From positions 1 through 64,000 of the forward strand of contig CAYYJR010000021.1 of the NCBI GenBank assembly GCA_964472305.1: 64,000 nucleotides of DNA, given 5' to 3'. A program made the position numbers and the translations under genes. Positions 16,375 to 27,700 of the stretch are shown in pieces. Position 1 is the stretch's first letter. Each line of letters opens with the position of its first letter. The DNA is from CAYYJR01 sp964472305. GTDB taxonomy: Bacteria; Armatimonadota; Hebobacteria; CAIYQO01. The notes under the pieces were generated by a model. That model had not been told where the DNA came from. It did no database searches and saw nothing but the letters and a program-made list of their open reading frames with translations.

Positions 16375-17826
16375 ATGACACCTTCCCCTATATCTCCCGC
16401 GGTGCAAGTCACAGAATTTTCGCTGCAGAAGCCGATGAATCGAGTCTGGCAGCCGGCGCACATTCGCGCGCGGCTTGCCAACAGCGGTGTCGGGACCGCG
16501 GAGGTGCAGGTGCGATTGGTGCTGCCCAACGGCGTGCGCGTCATCGACGGCGCCGCGGAGATGACAGTCCGGATTGAGCACGAGCGTACCTTCGCCTGGA
16601 CGCTGCAGGCGGATGCGGCGATGCCGTGCCGGCTGGAGTTGAGGGCGGAAAGCGCCGGGCAGATGACGTCCGCGGAAATCCTGCTCTGTTTCCTGCCCGA
16701 CTTACAGGTAGAGCCACTCGACTATATTCCGGAGCCGCAGCCGGCGGAAGCCCGCGTACTGATCGGCGCTCACCACTGTCCATTGTGGGAGGCTGATAAG
16801 CCGGCAATGTGGGCCAATGTTGTCAAACATCCCGAGCGCACCCCCGCCCTCGGTTTTTACAATCAGGAGAATCCCGAGATCAATGACTGGGAAACACTCT
16901 GGGCGGTTGAGCACGGCATCGACTTCTTTATCTACTGCTGGTATCGCACTAGCCAGGGGGGACCGGTGACCACCATGTTCTCCTCTGCCATTCACGATGG
17001 CCTGTTCAAGTCACGCTATGTCGAGAAGATGCACTTCACCATCATGTGGGAGAACCAATCGCGCGGCGAGGCGGGTGTGGCAGATGAGCAAGACCTGCTT
17101 GAAAACCTGCTGCCGTTCTGGATCGAGAATTACTTCACACATCCGAGCTACCTGAAGGTGGATGGCAAACCCGTCCTGTTCATTTACCGTCCGGAGTTTC
17201 TGATTGATGATCTGGGCAGCATCGATAACGCCGCACGGGCGATCGAACTCATGCGGAACGCTTGCCGTGATGCCGGATTTGCCGGCCTGTATGTCCTTGG
17301 TGAGAACCGCAATGTAGATGCACACCAGTTAGCGCTGATGCAGCAAATGGGACTCGATTACACGTTCGCCTATTGTTGGCATGTCTGGAACAATCCAACC
17401 CCCGCGGAGGCGATCACCGCCCAGATGGACTACATGCGCGGCATCCAGGCGCTGGGCATCATCCCCCAGGTGCCCACGGTGTCGCAGGCATGGAGCGGCT
17501 GGCACGACGAGGGATCGATCTGGAAGATCCCACCACAGGATTTCGACACCCTCCTTCGCGAGACCGAGCAATTCATGGCCACGTTACCCGCGGAGCAGCT
17601 CGGGAGTCGCATGCTCTTGTTGGATAACTGGAACGAGTGGGGTGAAGGGCATTACCTCGCGCCATATCAGGAATTCGGTTTCGGCTACCTTGATGCCGTG
17701 CGACGCGTCTTCACCACGTCGCCCGCCCACCATCGCGATCTCATTCCGGAAGATATCGGCCTGGGCCCGTATGATCTCGCCATTACATCGCAATTAGCGC
17801 AAGCTGAACGCACCGATACGGTATAA
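16375..17826 (+). CDS. GH99-like/WbsX family glycoside hydrolase-type protein
   Basis: The 483-residue product has an N-terminal Ig-like domain (residues 1-110, LANSGVGTAEVQVRLVLPNG) and a TIM-barrel domain from about 125 to 465. That domain carries GFYNQENPEINDWETLWAVEHGIDFFIYCWY, given here by its ends at about residues 162 and 190, and LLLDNWNEWGEGHYLAP followed by GFGYLDAVR. The NWNEWGEGxYLxP block is the signature of GH99-like/WbsX proteins, which include endo-acting mannan or glycan hydrolases and O-antigen-locus enzymes. No signal peptide is visible, so it is likely cytoplasmic. AAGGAG precedes the ATG. It stands alone between the gene graveyard and a convergent P-type ATPase. Substrate unknown. 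Confidence 0.8.
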   Translation: MTPSPISPAVQVTEFSLQKPMNRVWQPAHIRARLANSGVGTAEVQVRLVLPNGVRVIDGAAEMTVRIEHERTFAWTLQADAAMPCRLELRAESAGQMTSAEILLCFLPDLQVEPLDYIPEPQPAEARVLIGAHHCPLWEADKPAMWANVVKHPERTPALGFYNQENPEINDWETLWAVEHGIDFFIYCWYRTSQGGPVTTMFSSAIHDGLFKSRYVEKMHFTIMWENQSRGEAGVADEQDLLENLLPFWIENYFTHPSYLKVDGKPVLFIYRPEFLIDDLGSIDNAARAIELMRNACRDAGFAGLYVLGENRNVDAHQLALMQQMGLDYTFAYCWHVWNNPTPAEAITAQMDYMRGIQALGIIPQVPTVSQAWSGWHDEGSIWKIPPQDFDTLLRETEQFMATLPAEQLGSRMLLLDNWNEWGEGHYLAPYQEFGFGYLDAVRRVFTTSPAHHRDLIPEDIGLGPYDLAITSQLAQAERTDTV

Positions 17827-18186
17827 CGGCATGGCCTGCCGCCTAATCGCCCGCATTGCCAGCTGCGGGGCCATTGCCAGGTGGTGTGCGTCTGCTCCAT
17901 GTTATGGATCACCGTCAGAAAATCCCGCGCCGGCATAATTTATTTGCAACCGGATGGCGTCGACACTCGTTACGGTGACTTACGTGACCGTCCGTTGGAG
18001 CAATCGTGCCTGTTCTGCGGGGAATGGCTCGTGCCAAACGCCATCTGGTTGATCAGGATGCCGCGCGACGTCCTGTTCGCGCAATGGGGCACTGGCTTGA
18101 TCATTTTCGGTATCGTCATTCGGTTGATTCGACGCGCCGTACCCCAGGATATCGCCGATTCGATCATCACTGTAAGCCGGTGAGTC
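17827..18186. other. Gap between convergent genes, no supported gene
   Basis: A 100-codon plus-strand ORF (17881..18183) ends in a hydrophobic helix (GTGLIIFGIVIRLIRRAV) but has no ribosome site or recognisable family. An antisense ORF covers the same bases equally well. I do not call a gene. No strong terminator hairpin is seen. Confidence 0.4.
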
Positions 18187-20907
18187 TCATGGTCGGTTAC
18201 GTGATTCACGGCCGATGGCTTGTCGGCGGCGCACCCATTTTTCGAATTCGACGATGCCATAGATGGCGAAAGCAAATAACGCCGCGTCGAGCCATGACAC
18301 CCACGGGACGGCTCGCGTTTGGAACAGACGCTGCATGACGGGCGCGTAGACGAAAAGAAGCTGGAGGAGAAGCATCAACCCCGCACCGACAATGACCCAG
18401 CGGTTGGAGAAGAAGCCGATCTGCCAGACCGAGTGCGTCAGTGAACGGCTATTGAAAAGGTGAGCGGTCTCGATGAGCACGATGACGTTGACGACGATGG
18501 TGCGGGCGCTCACGATATCCAGACCACGACGCAGTTCCCACTCATACAGGAAGAAGGCACCGATAACCATCAGCACCGAGACATACGTGATTTGAAACAG
18601 TAACGCCCTCGAGAGGATCGGCTCCTTGGGATCACGCGCCGGTCGTCGCATCAAGCCGCGTTCTTTGGGTTCGAACGCGAGGGTAATGCCCAGGACCGTC
18701 GCGGTGGTCAGGTTAATCCACAGCAAATGTCCCGGAAGAATGGGGATAGCAATGCCCAGCGTAATCGCCAGGAAGACCAGCAGCCCTTCACCGCCATTGG
18801 TCGGCAACGTCCAGGTCAGGAATTTGCGTAAGTTCTCGTAGACGCCGCGCCCTTCTTCCACCGCCGCCTCAATAGAGGCAAAGTTATCGTCAGTGAGGAT
18901 CATGTCGGCGGCATCTTTTGCCGCTTCAGTGCCGGTGATCCCCATCGCAATGCCTATATTGGCTTGTTTCAGCGCCGGGGCATCGTTGACCCCATCACCG
19001 GTCATGGCGACCACCACCTTACGGGCTTGCAGCGCTTGCACCAACCGGAGTTTCTGTTCGGGAGCAACACGCGCAAACACATCGGTCTGTGCGGCGACTG
19101 CCGGCAGTTCCTCTTCCGTCACCTGTGCCAACTCGGCTCCGGTGCGCGCCGTCACGTCTTTCCCCCCGATGCCGAGTTGCTGGGCGATGCTTCGGGCTGT
19201 GAGGGCGTGATCGCCGGTGATCATTTTGACGGTCACGCCGGCGGCCTGGCACGTCTGCACGGCCTGGATAGCCTCCGGACGTGGCGGATCGATCATCCCT
19301 TGCAGTCCGAGGAAGACCACCTCTGCATCCACATCATCAGGTTGCAGGAGTGTTTGCTCCGGACGCCCAGCTTTCATGGCGAAGGCCAACACGCGTAAAC
19401 CGTCGCCCGCCAGGGCGTTGGCTGCCTGGAGTATGGCTGTCTGATCAAAGGTGTCTGATGTGCCATCCATGTAGAGGGCGGTTGTGCAAAGGGGCAGCAG
19501 GCGTTCGACGGCGCCTTTGATGTAGATAATCCTCCCATCCTCCGGCAGGTGGTGAAGTGTGGCCATATACTGGCGTTCGGATTCAAAGGGGATCGTATCC
19601 AGTGTTTCGGCGTGATCGCGCAACCGACCGTAATCGATTCCCGTTTTCCCGGCAATGACCAGCAGCGCCCCTTCCGTGGGATCACCCTCGATGCGCCACT
19701 GCCCATCGTGCGATACCCATTGCGCCGTGTTGCACAGTACCCCGGCGTGTAAACATGCACGCAAAGCCGGAGCGGTGTCGATCTCTACACGCACGCCATC
19801 CTGCTGGATTTCACCGTGCGGCGCGTATCCGCTTCCCGTCACCGTATAGCGGGCATCGGCGGTGACCAACGTCACCACGGTCATTTCATTTTTCGTCAGA
19901 GTCCCGGTTTTATCGGAACAGATGACTGATGTGCTGCCCAGCGTTTCCACTGCGGGCAGTTTGCGTATGACGGCGTTGCGTCGGGCCATGCGAGTGACAC
20001 CGATGGCGAGAATGATGGTGACGGCTGCAGGCAGGCCTTCCGGGATAGCCGCGACCGCCAATGCCACGGCGGCGATGAATGTCTCTGCGACAGGATGCCC
20101 GCGGAGCACGCCTACGCCAAAGGTCGCCACGGCCAGGCCCAGGATGATCCAAGTCAACAGCACGCTGAATTGCGCCAGTTGCCGGGTTAAGGGGGTGGCA
20201 ATTTCTACCGTACTTTCAATAAGGTGGGAGATATGGCCTAATTCCGTGTTGGCACCGGTCGCCACCACCACACCGGTGGCTTGCCCGAAAGTCACCAGCG
20301 TGCCGGAGTAGGCCATGTTTTTGCGATCCGCCAGCAAGGTCGCTTCCGGCATTTCCCCCAGTTCTTTGGCGACCGGGAGCGATTCTCCCGTGAGCATCGA
20401 TTCATCAATGCGCACATCGCGAAGTCGGAGCCAACGCAGGTCTGCCGGCACCCGATCACCCGATTGCAACAGCACCAGGTCACCCGGCACGAGTTGTTCC
20501 GCGTCCACGCGATGTGCCTGTCCATCCCGGATGACGTGTGATTTCACCTGCACCAGCTTACTCAAGGCCTCGATAGCGGCTTTGGCGCGTGATTCCTGCA
20601 AGAATCCGATAAGGGCATTAATCAGGACGACACCGAAGATCACCGTGGCATCGACCGTATGACCGGGCAGCACCGCCGTGATGGCGCTGGCAATTAGCAA
20701 CACATAGACCAGCGGATTGCGAAATTGCCCGAGGAAACGCACGAAGGCATTCGGGCCCGATCGGCCAGTGAGCCGATTCGGTCCCACGCGCGTCAACCGT
20801 TCTGCTGCCTCAGCGGAGGATAATCCCTGCCGGCCATCACTCTCCAGGTGCGCCAGCGTCCCGGCGGTGGAGAGGGTATGCCACAGTGCTGTCTCCTGCC
20901 ATGTCAT
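18187..20907 (-). CDS. P-type cation-transporting ATPase (P2, Ca2+-type)
   Basis: The 906-residue product has the full P2-type layout. An N-terminal cation ATPase domain contains GPNRLTGRSGPN. The actuator has DESMLTGESLPVAKE. TM4 has AIPEGLPAAVTIILAIGV with the cation-site PEGLP. The phosphorylation motif is SDKTGTLTKNEMT, the nucleotide domain has KGAVERLLPLC, and the hinge is MTGDGVNDAPALKQANIGIAM. The C-terminal helices (residues about 680-890) are present. The PEGLP site and overall order suit calcium or related divalent export, but ion choice cannot be fixed from the sequence. The ATG at 20907 has an AGGTAGG site; the GTG six bases earlier is less likely. It is convergent with the GH99-like gene and divergent from GH130. 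Confidence 0.9.
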   Translation of the reverse strand: MTWQETALWHTLSTAGTLAHLESDGRQGLSSAEAAERLTRVGPNRLTGRSGPNAFVRFLGQFRNPLVYVLLIASAITAVLPGHTVDATVIFGVVLINALIGFLQESRAKAAIEALSKLVQVKSHVIRDGQAHRVDAEQLVPGDLVLLQSGDRVPADLRWLRLRDVRIDESMLTGESLPVAKELGEMPEATLLADRKNMAYSGTLVTFGQATGVVVATGANTELGHISHLIESTVEIATPLTRQLAQFSVLLTWIILGLAVATFGVGVLRGHPVAETFIAAVALAVAAIPEGLPAAVTIILAIGVTRMARRNAVIRKLPAVETLGSTSVICSDKTGTLTKNEMTVVTLVTADARYTVTGSGYAPHGEIQQDGVRVEIDTAPALRACLHAGVLCNTAQWVSHDGQWRIEGDPTEGALLVIAGKTGIDYGRLRDHAETLDTIPFESERQYMATLHHLPEDGRIIYIKGAVERLLPLCTTALYMDGTSDTFDQTAILQAANALAGDGLRVLAFAMKAGRPEQTLLQPDDVDAEVVFLGLQGMIDPPRPEAIQAVQTCQAAGVTVKMITGDHALTARSIAQQLGIGGKDVTARTGAELAQVTEEELPAVAAQTDVFARVAPEQKLRLVQALQARKVVVAMTGDGVNDAPALKQANIGIAMGITGTEAAKDAADMILTDDNFASIEAAVEEGRGVYENLRKFLTWTLPTNGGEGLLVFLAITLGIAIPILPGHLLWINLTTATVLGITLAFEPKERGLMRRPARDPKEPILSRALLFQITYVSVLMVIGAFFLYEWELRRGLDIVSARTIVVNVIVLIETAHLFNSRSLTHSVWQIGFFSNRWVIVGAGLMLLLQLLFVYAPVMQRLFQTRAVPWVSWLDAALFAFAIYGIVEFEKWVRRRQAIGRESRNRP

Positions 20908-21123
20908 ACGCACCTACCTGTTGCGACAAACGATCCTGCTCCCAGGATACCGCATACAATGGGTGTAACATACCCGGTCTTGCCCCATCAAGCTTGGTGA
21001 GTCTGTACGTATTGCCCACCCATGTATTCTCTAGCTCGAAATGTGCTACACGGACAGCGTATAGCGAGAGAGACGAGGTGGGAATGCTCATTGGGAGAAG
21101 TGCAGCGCAAAGGGGATTCAGGC

Positions 21124-22095
21124 ATGAAGGCATCGTTATTCCGACGCCACCCCGCGAATCCGATCCTCCTGCCCCAGGATGCTCCAACGCCGGCGGCGGC
21201 GGTGCTGAATCCCGGGGTGGCAGAAGTCAACGGGGAAGTGCTGCTGCTGGTCCGTGTGGAGGACCGGCGGGGCATCTCACACTTGCATGTCGTGCGGAGC
21301 GCGAATGGAGTGGATGGCTGGCGCTGGGATACAGCACCACTACTTGTTCCAGATACCGATCCCGCGTGTCCCTACGATGAGTGGGGATGTGAGGATGCTC
21401 GTATCACCCAGCTGCATACGCGTGAATGGATTATCGCGTTTACAGCCGCCTCACGGTATGGTCCCACGGTAGCCCTGGCGAAAACACAGGATTTTCTCAC
21501 CGTTGAACGCCTGGGAATCGTGCTCTCGCCCAACAACAAAGATTGCATCATTTTCCCCGATCAATTCGAAGAGAAATGGCTCATGCTCCATCGTCCGGTG
21601 GCGGGGAATCAGGAGCACATCTGGTACGCCTCCTCCAATGACCTGATTCATTGGAGCCATCCCGGTATATTGATCCCTGAACGTGGCGGTCCCTGGTGGG
21701 ATGGATTGAAACTGGGGGCAGGCGCGCCGCCGCTTCGCACCAAGGAGGGATGGCTGTTAATTTACCATGGGGTGAAGGAAATCGCTAATCGTCCGATTTA
21801 CCGTCTGGGATTGGCACTTCTCGATTCGGCGAACCATCGACATGTCATCGCCCGCACTGCGGAGTGGGTCTTTTCGCCGGAGGCCGAGTATGAACGCCGC
21901 GGAGATGCGCCGAATGTGGTCTACACCTGTGGCGCCTTGCTCCGCGGGGATGAAGTATGGATGTATTACGGCGCGGCGGATTTCTGCATCTGTCTGGCCA
22001 CGGCAAAACTCGCCGATCTCCTGGAGGCTGTGCATGCGCTGGATTACGTGCAGCGATTACGGATGGACGGCACGCCACCGGAACTGCTTCCATGA
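21124..22095 (+). CDS. GH130 beta-mannoside phosphorylase-like enzyme
   Basis: The 323-residue product has the five-bladed propeller features of GH130: RHPANPILLP at the start, NPGVAEVNGEVLLLVRVED, EWGCEDARIT, FPDQFEEKWLMLHRP, GGPWWDGLKLGAGAPPL, LLIYHG and WMYYGAADFCICLATA. GH130 enzymes phosphorolyse or hydrolyse beta-mannosides (for example mannosyl-glucose or mannosyl-N-acetylglucosamine). The ATG at 21124 has AAGGGG seven bases upstream, so the longer upstream frame is not used. No signal peptide, so cytoplasmic. It is monocistronic here. The exact specificity is not deducible. Confidence 0.85.
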   Translation: MKASLFRRHPANPILLPQDAPTPAAAVLNPGVAEVNGEVLLLVRVEDRRGISHLHVVRSANGVDGWRWDTAPLLVPDTDPACPYDEWGCEDARITQLHTREWIIAFTAASRYGPTVALAKTQDFLTVERLGIVLSPNNKDCIIFPDQFEEKWLMLHRPVAGNQEHIWYASSNDLIHWSHPGILIPERGGPWWDGLKLGAGAPPLRTKEGWLLIYHGVKEIANRPIYRLGLALLDSANHRHVIARTAEWVFSPEAEYERRGDAPNVVYTCGALLRGDEVWMYYGAADFCICLATAKLADLLEAVHALDYVQRLRMDGTPPELLP

Positions 22096-22276
22096 TCAGA
22101 GAAGCGCCTGATGGTCACCGTCTGGGGTAAACAGGGGATGGTGAGGAAGCGGGGATTCGCACGCATTTCAGCGCGGTCTGTCGCTAGTTCACCGGCGATT
22201 TATGCTCGCGTCATCGTTATTGGCTATGGCCCACTCACTCCTGTCGGAACGGTGAAGCGCATGCCGGCACCAGCGA

Positions 22277-22385
22277 TCAACCGGTCCATTGCACCACGAA
22301 CACTTCCGCCCCGTGGCCACTGCCGCCGATCGCGCCGTTGAGAGGCAAGCCTTCGGTCATCAGGGTTTGCCCGGAGATGCATGGT
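22277..22385. repeat. Source copy of the segment duplicated at 15722..15832
   Basis: This end of the GH36 gene is repeated near-identically about 6.5 kb upstream in the same orientation, including a 52-base exact run (22318..22369 and 15763..15814). Confidence 0.8.
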
Positions 22386-24352
22386 CCCGTCTCCTGCATG
22401 GCGAACCCGCGCCGGACGGTATACCGTGCTTCCGGCTGGAGTCCGTACAGGCGCAGGCGCGGCGGCGCGCCGCAGACACCCAGGCGATACACGAAGACGA
22501 GACTGGTATCGTCGTCGGACGCCTGCAGTTGCACGCCCACCCACCCCGCACGCGTGGTCATCGGCTCTGGCGGGGTCAGCAGGTGGGCAACAGCCCGGAT
22601 GAGGAGGCGGCGCCAGGATTTGTAGAAGGCAATCCCCGCGGCCAGCACTGCGCGTTCGTCCGCGGCAAGGCTGGCGAGGTCACCGCTGACGCCGAACATC
22701 CCCGGCAAGGCAGCCAGCAGTGCGAAGGACAGATCGATGGATTCCGCCGGCTCCCAGATCGCGCCGCATGGGGTGAGCACCGTGGCGGGTGAATCGGCTA
22801 CGCGACTGCCATAGCGCGGTGCCGCCTGTCCCGCCGCGCGCACCACTGCCCAGCGCGTGAGGCGTCCGGGCGGCAGGCGCAGCCAGGTTCCCTGGGAGAT
22901 GCGCAGCATGTCGACCGGATTGACGCTATCGCTGAGGAAGTGGCCGTCTACGTGGGAGAGCATTGCCAGATCTCCGCGCATCGCGCCGCTTGCGCAGCCC
23001 TCGAAAAAGGTCGCCGGGTAGGCGGCACGCACCGCGTCGAGCAGGCGGTACCAGGCGGCGGTGTAGTCGGCGAGTTCCGCGCCGGTGGCATCGGCATCCA
23101 GCGTGAAGTTGAAATCGAGCTTCATCCAGTCGAGGGCGTAAGTCTCCACCAGCCGCCCGATCTCGCCGCGCAGGTAGGCGTACGCCGCCGGCTGGGTAAG
23201 GTCGATCCGCGCCGTGCCACCGACCGGGATGAACCACTCGGGATGCTCGGCGCGGATGGGTGCCTCCGTGCCAAAGCGCTCCGGCTCCATCCAGAGACCA
23301 AAGCCCAATCCGGCCGCATGCACCTCATCGACAAAAGCGCGCATTTCGCCGCAAAAAGCCGCCTCCGTTTTCTCGCGCCAATCGCCGACTTGCGCTGACC
23401 AGTTCGGTCCGCCCGCGCCGTACCAGCCGGCATCAATGACGAACACCTCACACCCAACCGCCCGTGCCGCGGCCAGTTGCCCGCGCAGTCGCGGCACATC
23501 GAGCATTTCAAACTGATCGAACCAGGTGTTGTAGACAACCGGTGCTTCCACTTTCGACTCCGCGAAGTGGCGGGCGAGAAGATAGTGATGCAGCGCCGGT
23601 GCAGCCCGATGCGGTTCGCCCAACGGCAGCGGTTGCACCAGGATCTCCGGTAACGTCAATGTCTCGTCGGGCGGCAACACGCGGTGCAAGTTCTCATCCG
23701 CAAGGCCAAGTTCCACAACCGCGAAGGGCAGTTCCCCTTCCTCGGTGACCGGATGCAACCGAATCGTCCAATTGCCGCAGGGGAGAATATGGAACGCGAC
23801 GCCTTCTTCCGCCCCAACGGCGCGCAGTGCCAGATAGGGTGTATTCCCCTCGGTGGTGCGTCCCCAGGCATGCCGAAGGGAGATGCCGGCGTGCAGCAAC
23901 TGCCAGGCCCCCTGGTTCTCATGACACCACCGGCTTGACTGGGTGTAGCACTCATACTGTCCCGGAGGGAAAGCCACCCGCGCCAGGCAGCGTGAAAGCG
24001 TCACCGGCGTGTTGCCGCCATTCATCAACGTATCGCGCCGGCTGACGATCCCGGTCTCCGGACACCCCTGCCATCGCGTGGTCAACCGCAACGCGGTCTC
24101 CCCCACGCGCCAACGGCAGAGGATGCCGTGCTCAATGAGCTCAACCGCATCCAGCGCCAGGTCAGCGCCCTCGTAACGTCGTCCATCCACGCCCAGCAAC
24201 GCCATGCCCCGGGTTGGCACCGGACCGGTATCCTCACCCTGTCGTCCGGTGGGCAATCCGCACAGGCGGGTCAGCCAGCAGTGATTCGCTTCAGACCGCC
24301 AGCAGGTGGCAGATGCCACTGTTTCACCGAACTGGATTGTGGATGTCGTCAT
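22277..24352 (-). CDS. GH36-type alpha-galactosidase
   Basis: The roughly 691-residue product has an N-terminal beta-sandwich (to about 280), a TIM barrel (about 290-580) and a short C-terminal sandwich. GH36/GH-D motifs include VYNTWFDQFEM, VFVIDAGWYG, GLGFGLWMEPE, the nucleophile region ALDWMKLDFNF, and FFEGCASGAMRGDLAML followed by HFLSDSVNP with the acid/base Asp. It would release alpha-galactose (or a related residue) from oligosaccharides. No signal peptide. I prefer the ATG at 24352, which has AAAGGGAA upstream, over one seven codons earlier. The last 36 codons are duplicated at 15722..15832. Confidence 0.85.
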   Translation of the reverse strand: MTTSTIQFGETVASATCWRSEANHCWLTRLCGLPTGRQGEDTGPVPTRGMALLGVDGRRYEGADLALDAVELIEHGILCRWRVGETALRLTTRWQGCPETGIVSRRDTLMNGGNTPVTLSRCLARVAFPPGQYECYTQSSRWCHENQGAWQLLHAGISLRHAWGRTTEGNTPYLALRAVGAEEGVAFHILPCGNWTIRLHPVTEEGELPFAVVELGLADENLHRVLPPDETLTLPEILVQPLPLGEPHRAAPALHHYLLARHFAESKVEAPVVYNTWFDQFEMLDVPRLRGQLAAARAVGCEVFVIDAGWYGAGGPNWSAQVGDWREKTEAAFCGEMRAFVDEVHAAGLGFGLWMEPERFGTEAPIRAEHPEWFIPVGGTARIDLTQPAAYAYLRGEIGRLVETYALDWMKLDFNFTLDADATGAELADYTAAWYRLLDAVRAAYPATFFEGCASGAMRGDLAMLSHVDGHFLSDSVNPVDMLRISQGTWLRLPPGRLTRWAVVRAAGQAAPRYGSRVADSPATVLTPCGAIWEPAESIDLSFALLAALPGMFGVSGDLASLAADERAVLAAGIAFYKSWRRLLIRAVAHLLTPPEPMTTRAGWVGVQLQASDDDTSLVFVYRLGVCGAPPRLRLYGLQPEARYTVRRGFAMQETGPCISGQTLMTEGLPLNGAIGGSGHGAEVFVVQWTG

Positions 24353-24396
24353 CGAGTTCCCTTTCCCATTCATTTTCTACCGGCATCGGCAAGCGA

Positions 24397-24768
24397 TTAT
24401 GGCGGCGCGTCGCCGCGACCATCACCTCGACGACGACCGCGGGGACTGTGAAGCGCGGTCGGACTTCCGGTGGAGAAAATGACGAGCGCGCCCGTCCCGG
24501 ATACCGCGTGTTGTACCCGCACAGCGCGGGGCGCTCCGCCTGTAGGCATTTCCCCGTGCTTCGAGGGAGTGCCATGCCGCATAAATACCGGCATGCTGAT
24601 CGCAAGATCGCCAGTCCGGTCACGCCGCAACACGAGCCAATGGAGCACCCGGACACTCGTGTTGGCAAACCAGACATCGGTCAGATGATGACGCCGTCCG
24701 TATTGCGTCGGAGCGAGGATAGCGATGACCGGTACATTCGGATGCAAGCGAGAACGGTGGTGCAGCAT
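24397..24768 (-). pseudogene. Possible decayed glycosidase fragment
   Basis: This 434-base gap contains a minus-strand frame with HHLTDVWFANTSVRVLHWLV followed by LRRDRTGDLAI. That resembles the xVWxxNDTxxxxxGxLxWxLxxxxG block of GH2 beta-mannosidases. The rest is arginine- and glycine-rich and matches nothing. No ribosome site. This is a weak reading, but similar fragments exist at 15722..16010. Confidence 0.2.
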
Positions 24769-24786
24769 CCGCTGCTAGGACCGCGA

Positions 24787-27700
24787 TCAGTCTGTCGCGC
24801 TGACGCCCTGGTCGGCAATGGACCACTCATATAGCCTTCCCGGACCCGGGCGCGTTGAAAGGTACCGGCGAAGATTCCGCGCGCTGTCCGCGGTCTCCGT
24901 CACCAGGATCATAAAGCCGCCGCCGCCCGCGCCGGTGAGTTTCGCGCCGACGATGTATGGCCTGACCTCCGCCAGCAACGCCGCGATCGGTGCATTGGTG
25001 GTGTGCTCGTCGAGTTCCTGATTCAATTGCCAGTGGCGGTCGATGAGTTGCCCCAGATAGCGCCACTCTCCTTCACACAGCGCATAGGCCATCTCGGAAG
25101 CAAGGGTTTTAATGCTGTGCAACACCTGCACGGCGCGAGTTTCACGTGCCAGGTAGCGACCGACCACCTGCGCGAGCAGATCCTTCGCGATACGCTGAAT
25201 ACCCGTGTAGTACAGGACGCATCGCTGGGTGAATTCATCGAGCCGCTCCGTTGGACACGCCAGCGGTTGTATGCGCAACCGTTGACATGCACCCGGCCCG
25301 GTGGTAATGAGTTTGACGCCGGGGAAAATGGCTCCCGCCTGGTCCTGCCAGCCGCCACCGGTGCTCAGCAGTTGTTCCAATCGCAACACCTGGTCACTCA
25401 ATGCGTGGTGATCCAGCGACAGGCCGAGCATCGCCGCCAGCGCCTGCAGCACGGTCGCGGCCAAAATGCTGCTGGTGCCCAGGCCGGACCCCATTGGCAA
25501 CCGTACTTGCGTCCGAATCTCCAATCCCCCACCCAGGCCTTCCAGCGTCACCGGCAGCGCCGTTTTCGCGCACAGCAAGCCGGTCATTTGCAGGGCGGCA
25601 CAGGGAATGGCGAAGGGGTTGCCCGGTCCGAGTGGAGCGAGAATTGCATCCGCCGTCGCATATTCGATCGATTCGCCGGTATCGTCCGAGATACACCGGA
25701 TGATCGGTTCATCAAGGCGGCGCATGGACGTGTGAATGGGATTGACTCCCTCCAGCGTTACGGCCATATTCAGCACGGTGCCGCCCCAGTCGAGACAGAA
25801 GGGAGGTGTATCCGACCATCCACCGCCGAGGTCGACGCGCACCGGAGCGGAGATTATTGCTTCCTGCCGTTGCCAACGGTGTGCTGCGTTGGCAAACACA
25901 TCCGCATAGACACCCTGATCGACCGCGCGCCGTATACTGTTAAAAGCCGCGGCGTAGGCGCTCTGCGCCTCTGCTGCTAATCCGGCGTTGGCATATAACA
26001 GGTGCGCCTGGAAAAATGCGCTGGCACCTTCGGTCAGGTTCGCCTGCCGCGCGCCGCGCGCCTCCAGCAGGCGCGCGGTGGCCTGCAGCGCGGCGATTCC
26101 GGGCGCGTGCGCCAGCAAAGGCCGGATATCAGCGCCGGAGACGGCAAGCGAATACGCCGTCGCCTGCCACTGGCGCTGCATGCGCCGTGCGCGCGACTCA
26201 GCGAGCCCCTGACTGTCCGCCCACTGCGCGCTCTCGGCGAGTGACAGCCGGGGCTGCGCGGCCCAGCGCAGGGAAGTGTACCCCTCGTCCAGACCCATTA
26301 GCCAGCAAGCGCACGTCCATGCCTCCGCGCTATCGGCGAGGGGAAAAAGCTTCGCGTTCCAGAGCGAGCGCGATCCGGGGGGGACGTCCGGCCAAACCTG
26401 CTCGACGGACAGGCCGAGAAAGGCCAGCATCACCGGCAGCGGTCGACCGAACCAGGTCGCCCCTTCCCCATCCAGCGTAGCCTTCGGATCATCACCGACC
26501 CCGTACACCCGGATAATCGTGCCGCGTCGCCCGTCCGGCAGCGCCACTGGTATCTGATGCACCACGGTGTCCTCTGGCACGCGCACCGGGCCGGGCAAAT
26601 CAACCAATCCATGTAAAATGGCGCCGGATTCGGCCGTGACCTGCGCGGAAAGGTCGCATTCGAGCGCGATGGCTCTCGCCCCCAATGTCCCCCCGCCGGT
26701 CAACACGCTGTCCACCACAATGCCCTGCGAATGCAGATCGGGTGGCGTCACCCGTCCCAGGCGCTGCTGTGCCTCATACAGCGAGGAGAAAGACGTCGTT
26801 TCGACCATCAGTTGGCGGAACAACTGCGTGGTGCCGACGTGAGTAAAATCGCCATGCACCAGATCGCACCAGAACGATACCCCGCGCAACGCTTCGGCCA
26901 GCTCTCGCCAGGCAGACGGACTCGCGCTATCCGGCGCCCACTCGCCGGTGAGCGCTCTGGTGAAATGTTCGTAGAGATCGAAGAAGGGGCGCCCGGCCGC
27001 GGTATGTTCGAGAATGCCGGGACCGCTCTCCCAGCGCCCGGTGTGCTGCCGGATGCCGACGAGTGCCATCAGTCGTGCCGCGGTCGGGGTGTCAAAGTAC
27101 AAGATACCGGAGTCCAGCGCCGCGGTATCCTCGGGGAGCAGACCACCGGCCGCACGGATCTGGGCTGCGCTGGGTTTTTGCAGGAACGCGTAAACTCGTC
27201 CCGCGGGATCCATGACGAAGACGCCATGCTTGCCCGCGGTTTCCAACGACGAGCGCAGGGCGACGCCGCTGACTCCCGGGCGGTTCCAGTGCAGTTCCGC
27301 GGCGTCGAAGGTGACGATCACGTCGCCGGACGTCACCACCAGACCGCTGTCGAGCCGTGCCGCCCACGCCGTGGTGAGCGCGAGCATCTCATCGAAGACA
27401 GTGCTGGTCTCGCCCCATGGCGTTTTCACCGGCAAGGCGCTGAAGAGCTTGCCGGTCAACGAATACTGCGGCAAGCGCCGCGAGTCGCCGCCGGAGTGAA
27501 TCATCAGCACCCGTTGCGTGCGCCACCAGGCCTCTAACGACTCCGCTCCATTGATGCAGAGGGTTTCTTCCGCCAATCGCCGGAGGGCATTGAGCGTGGC
27601 ACTGCCGCTGCCGATACGCTCGTCATCAATGTCGGGCACCACCAGATAGGTCACGTCGGCCGGCACTTTTCCCTGGTCGCGTCGCCAGTGGATTTCCTCG

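Noticed and set aside
17881..18183. Small membrane protein in the gap after the GH99-like gene
   Set aside because: One hydrophobic helix only, no ribosome site, and an overlapping antisense frame of equal length.
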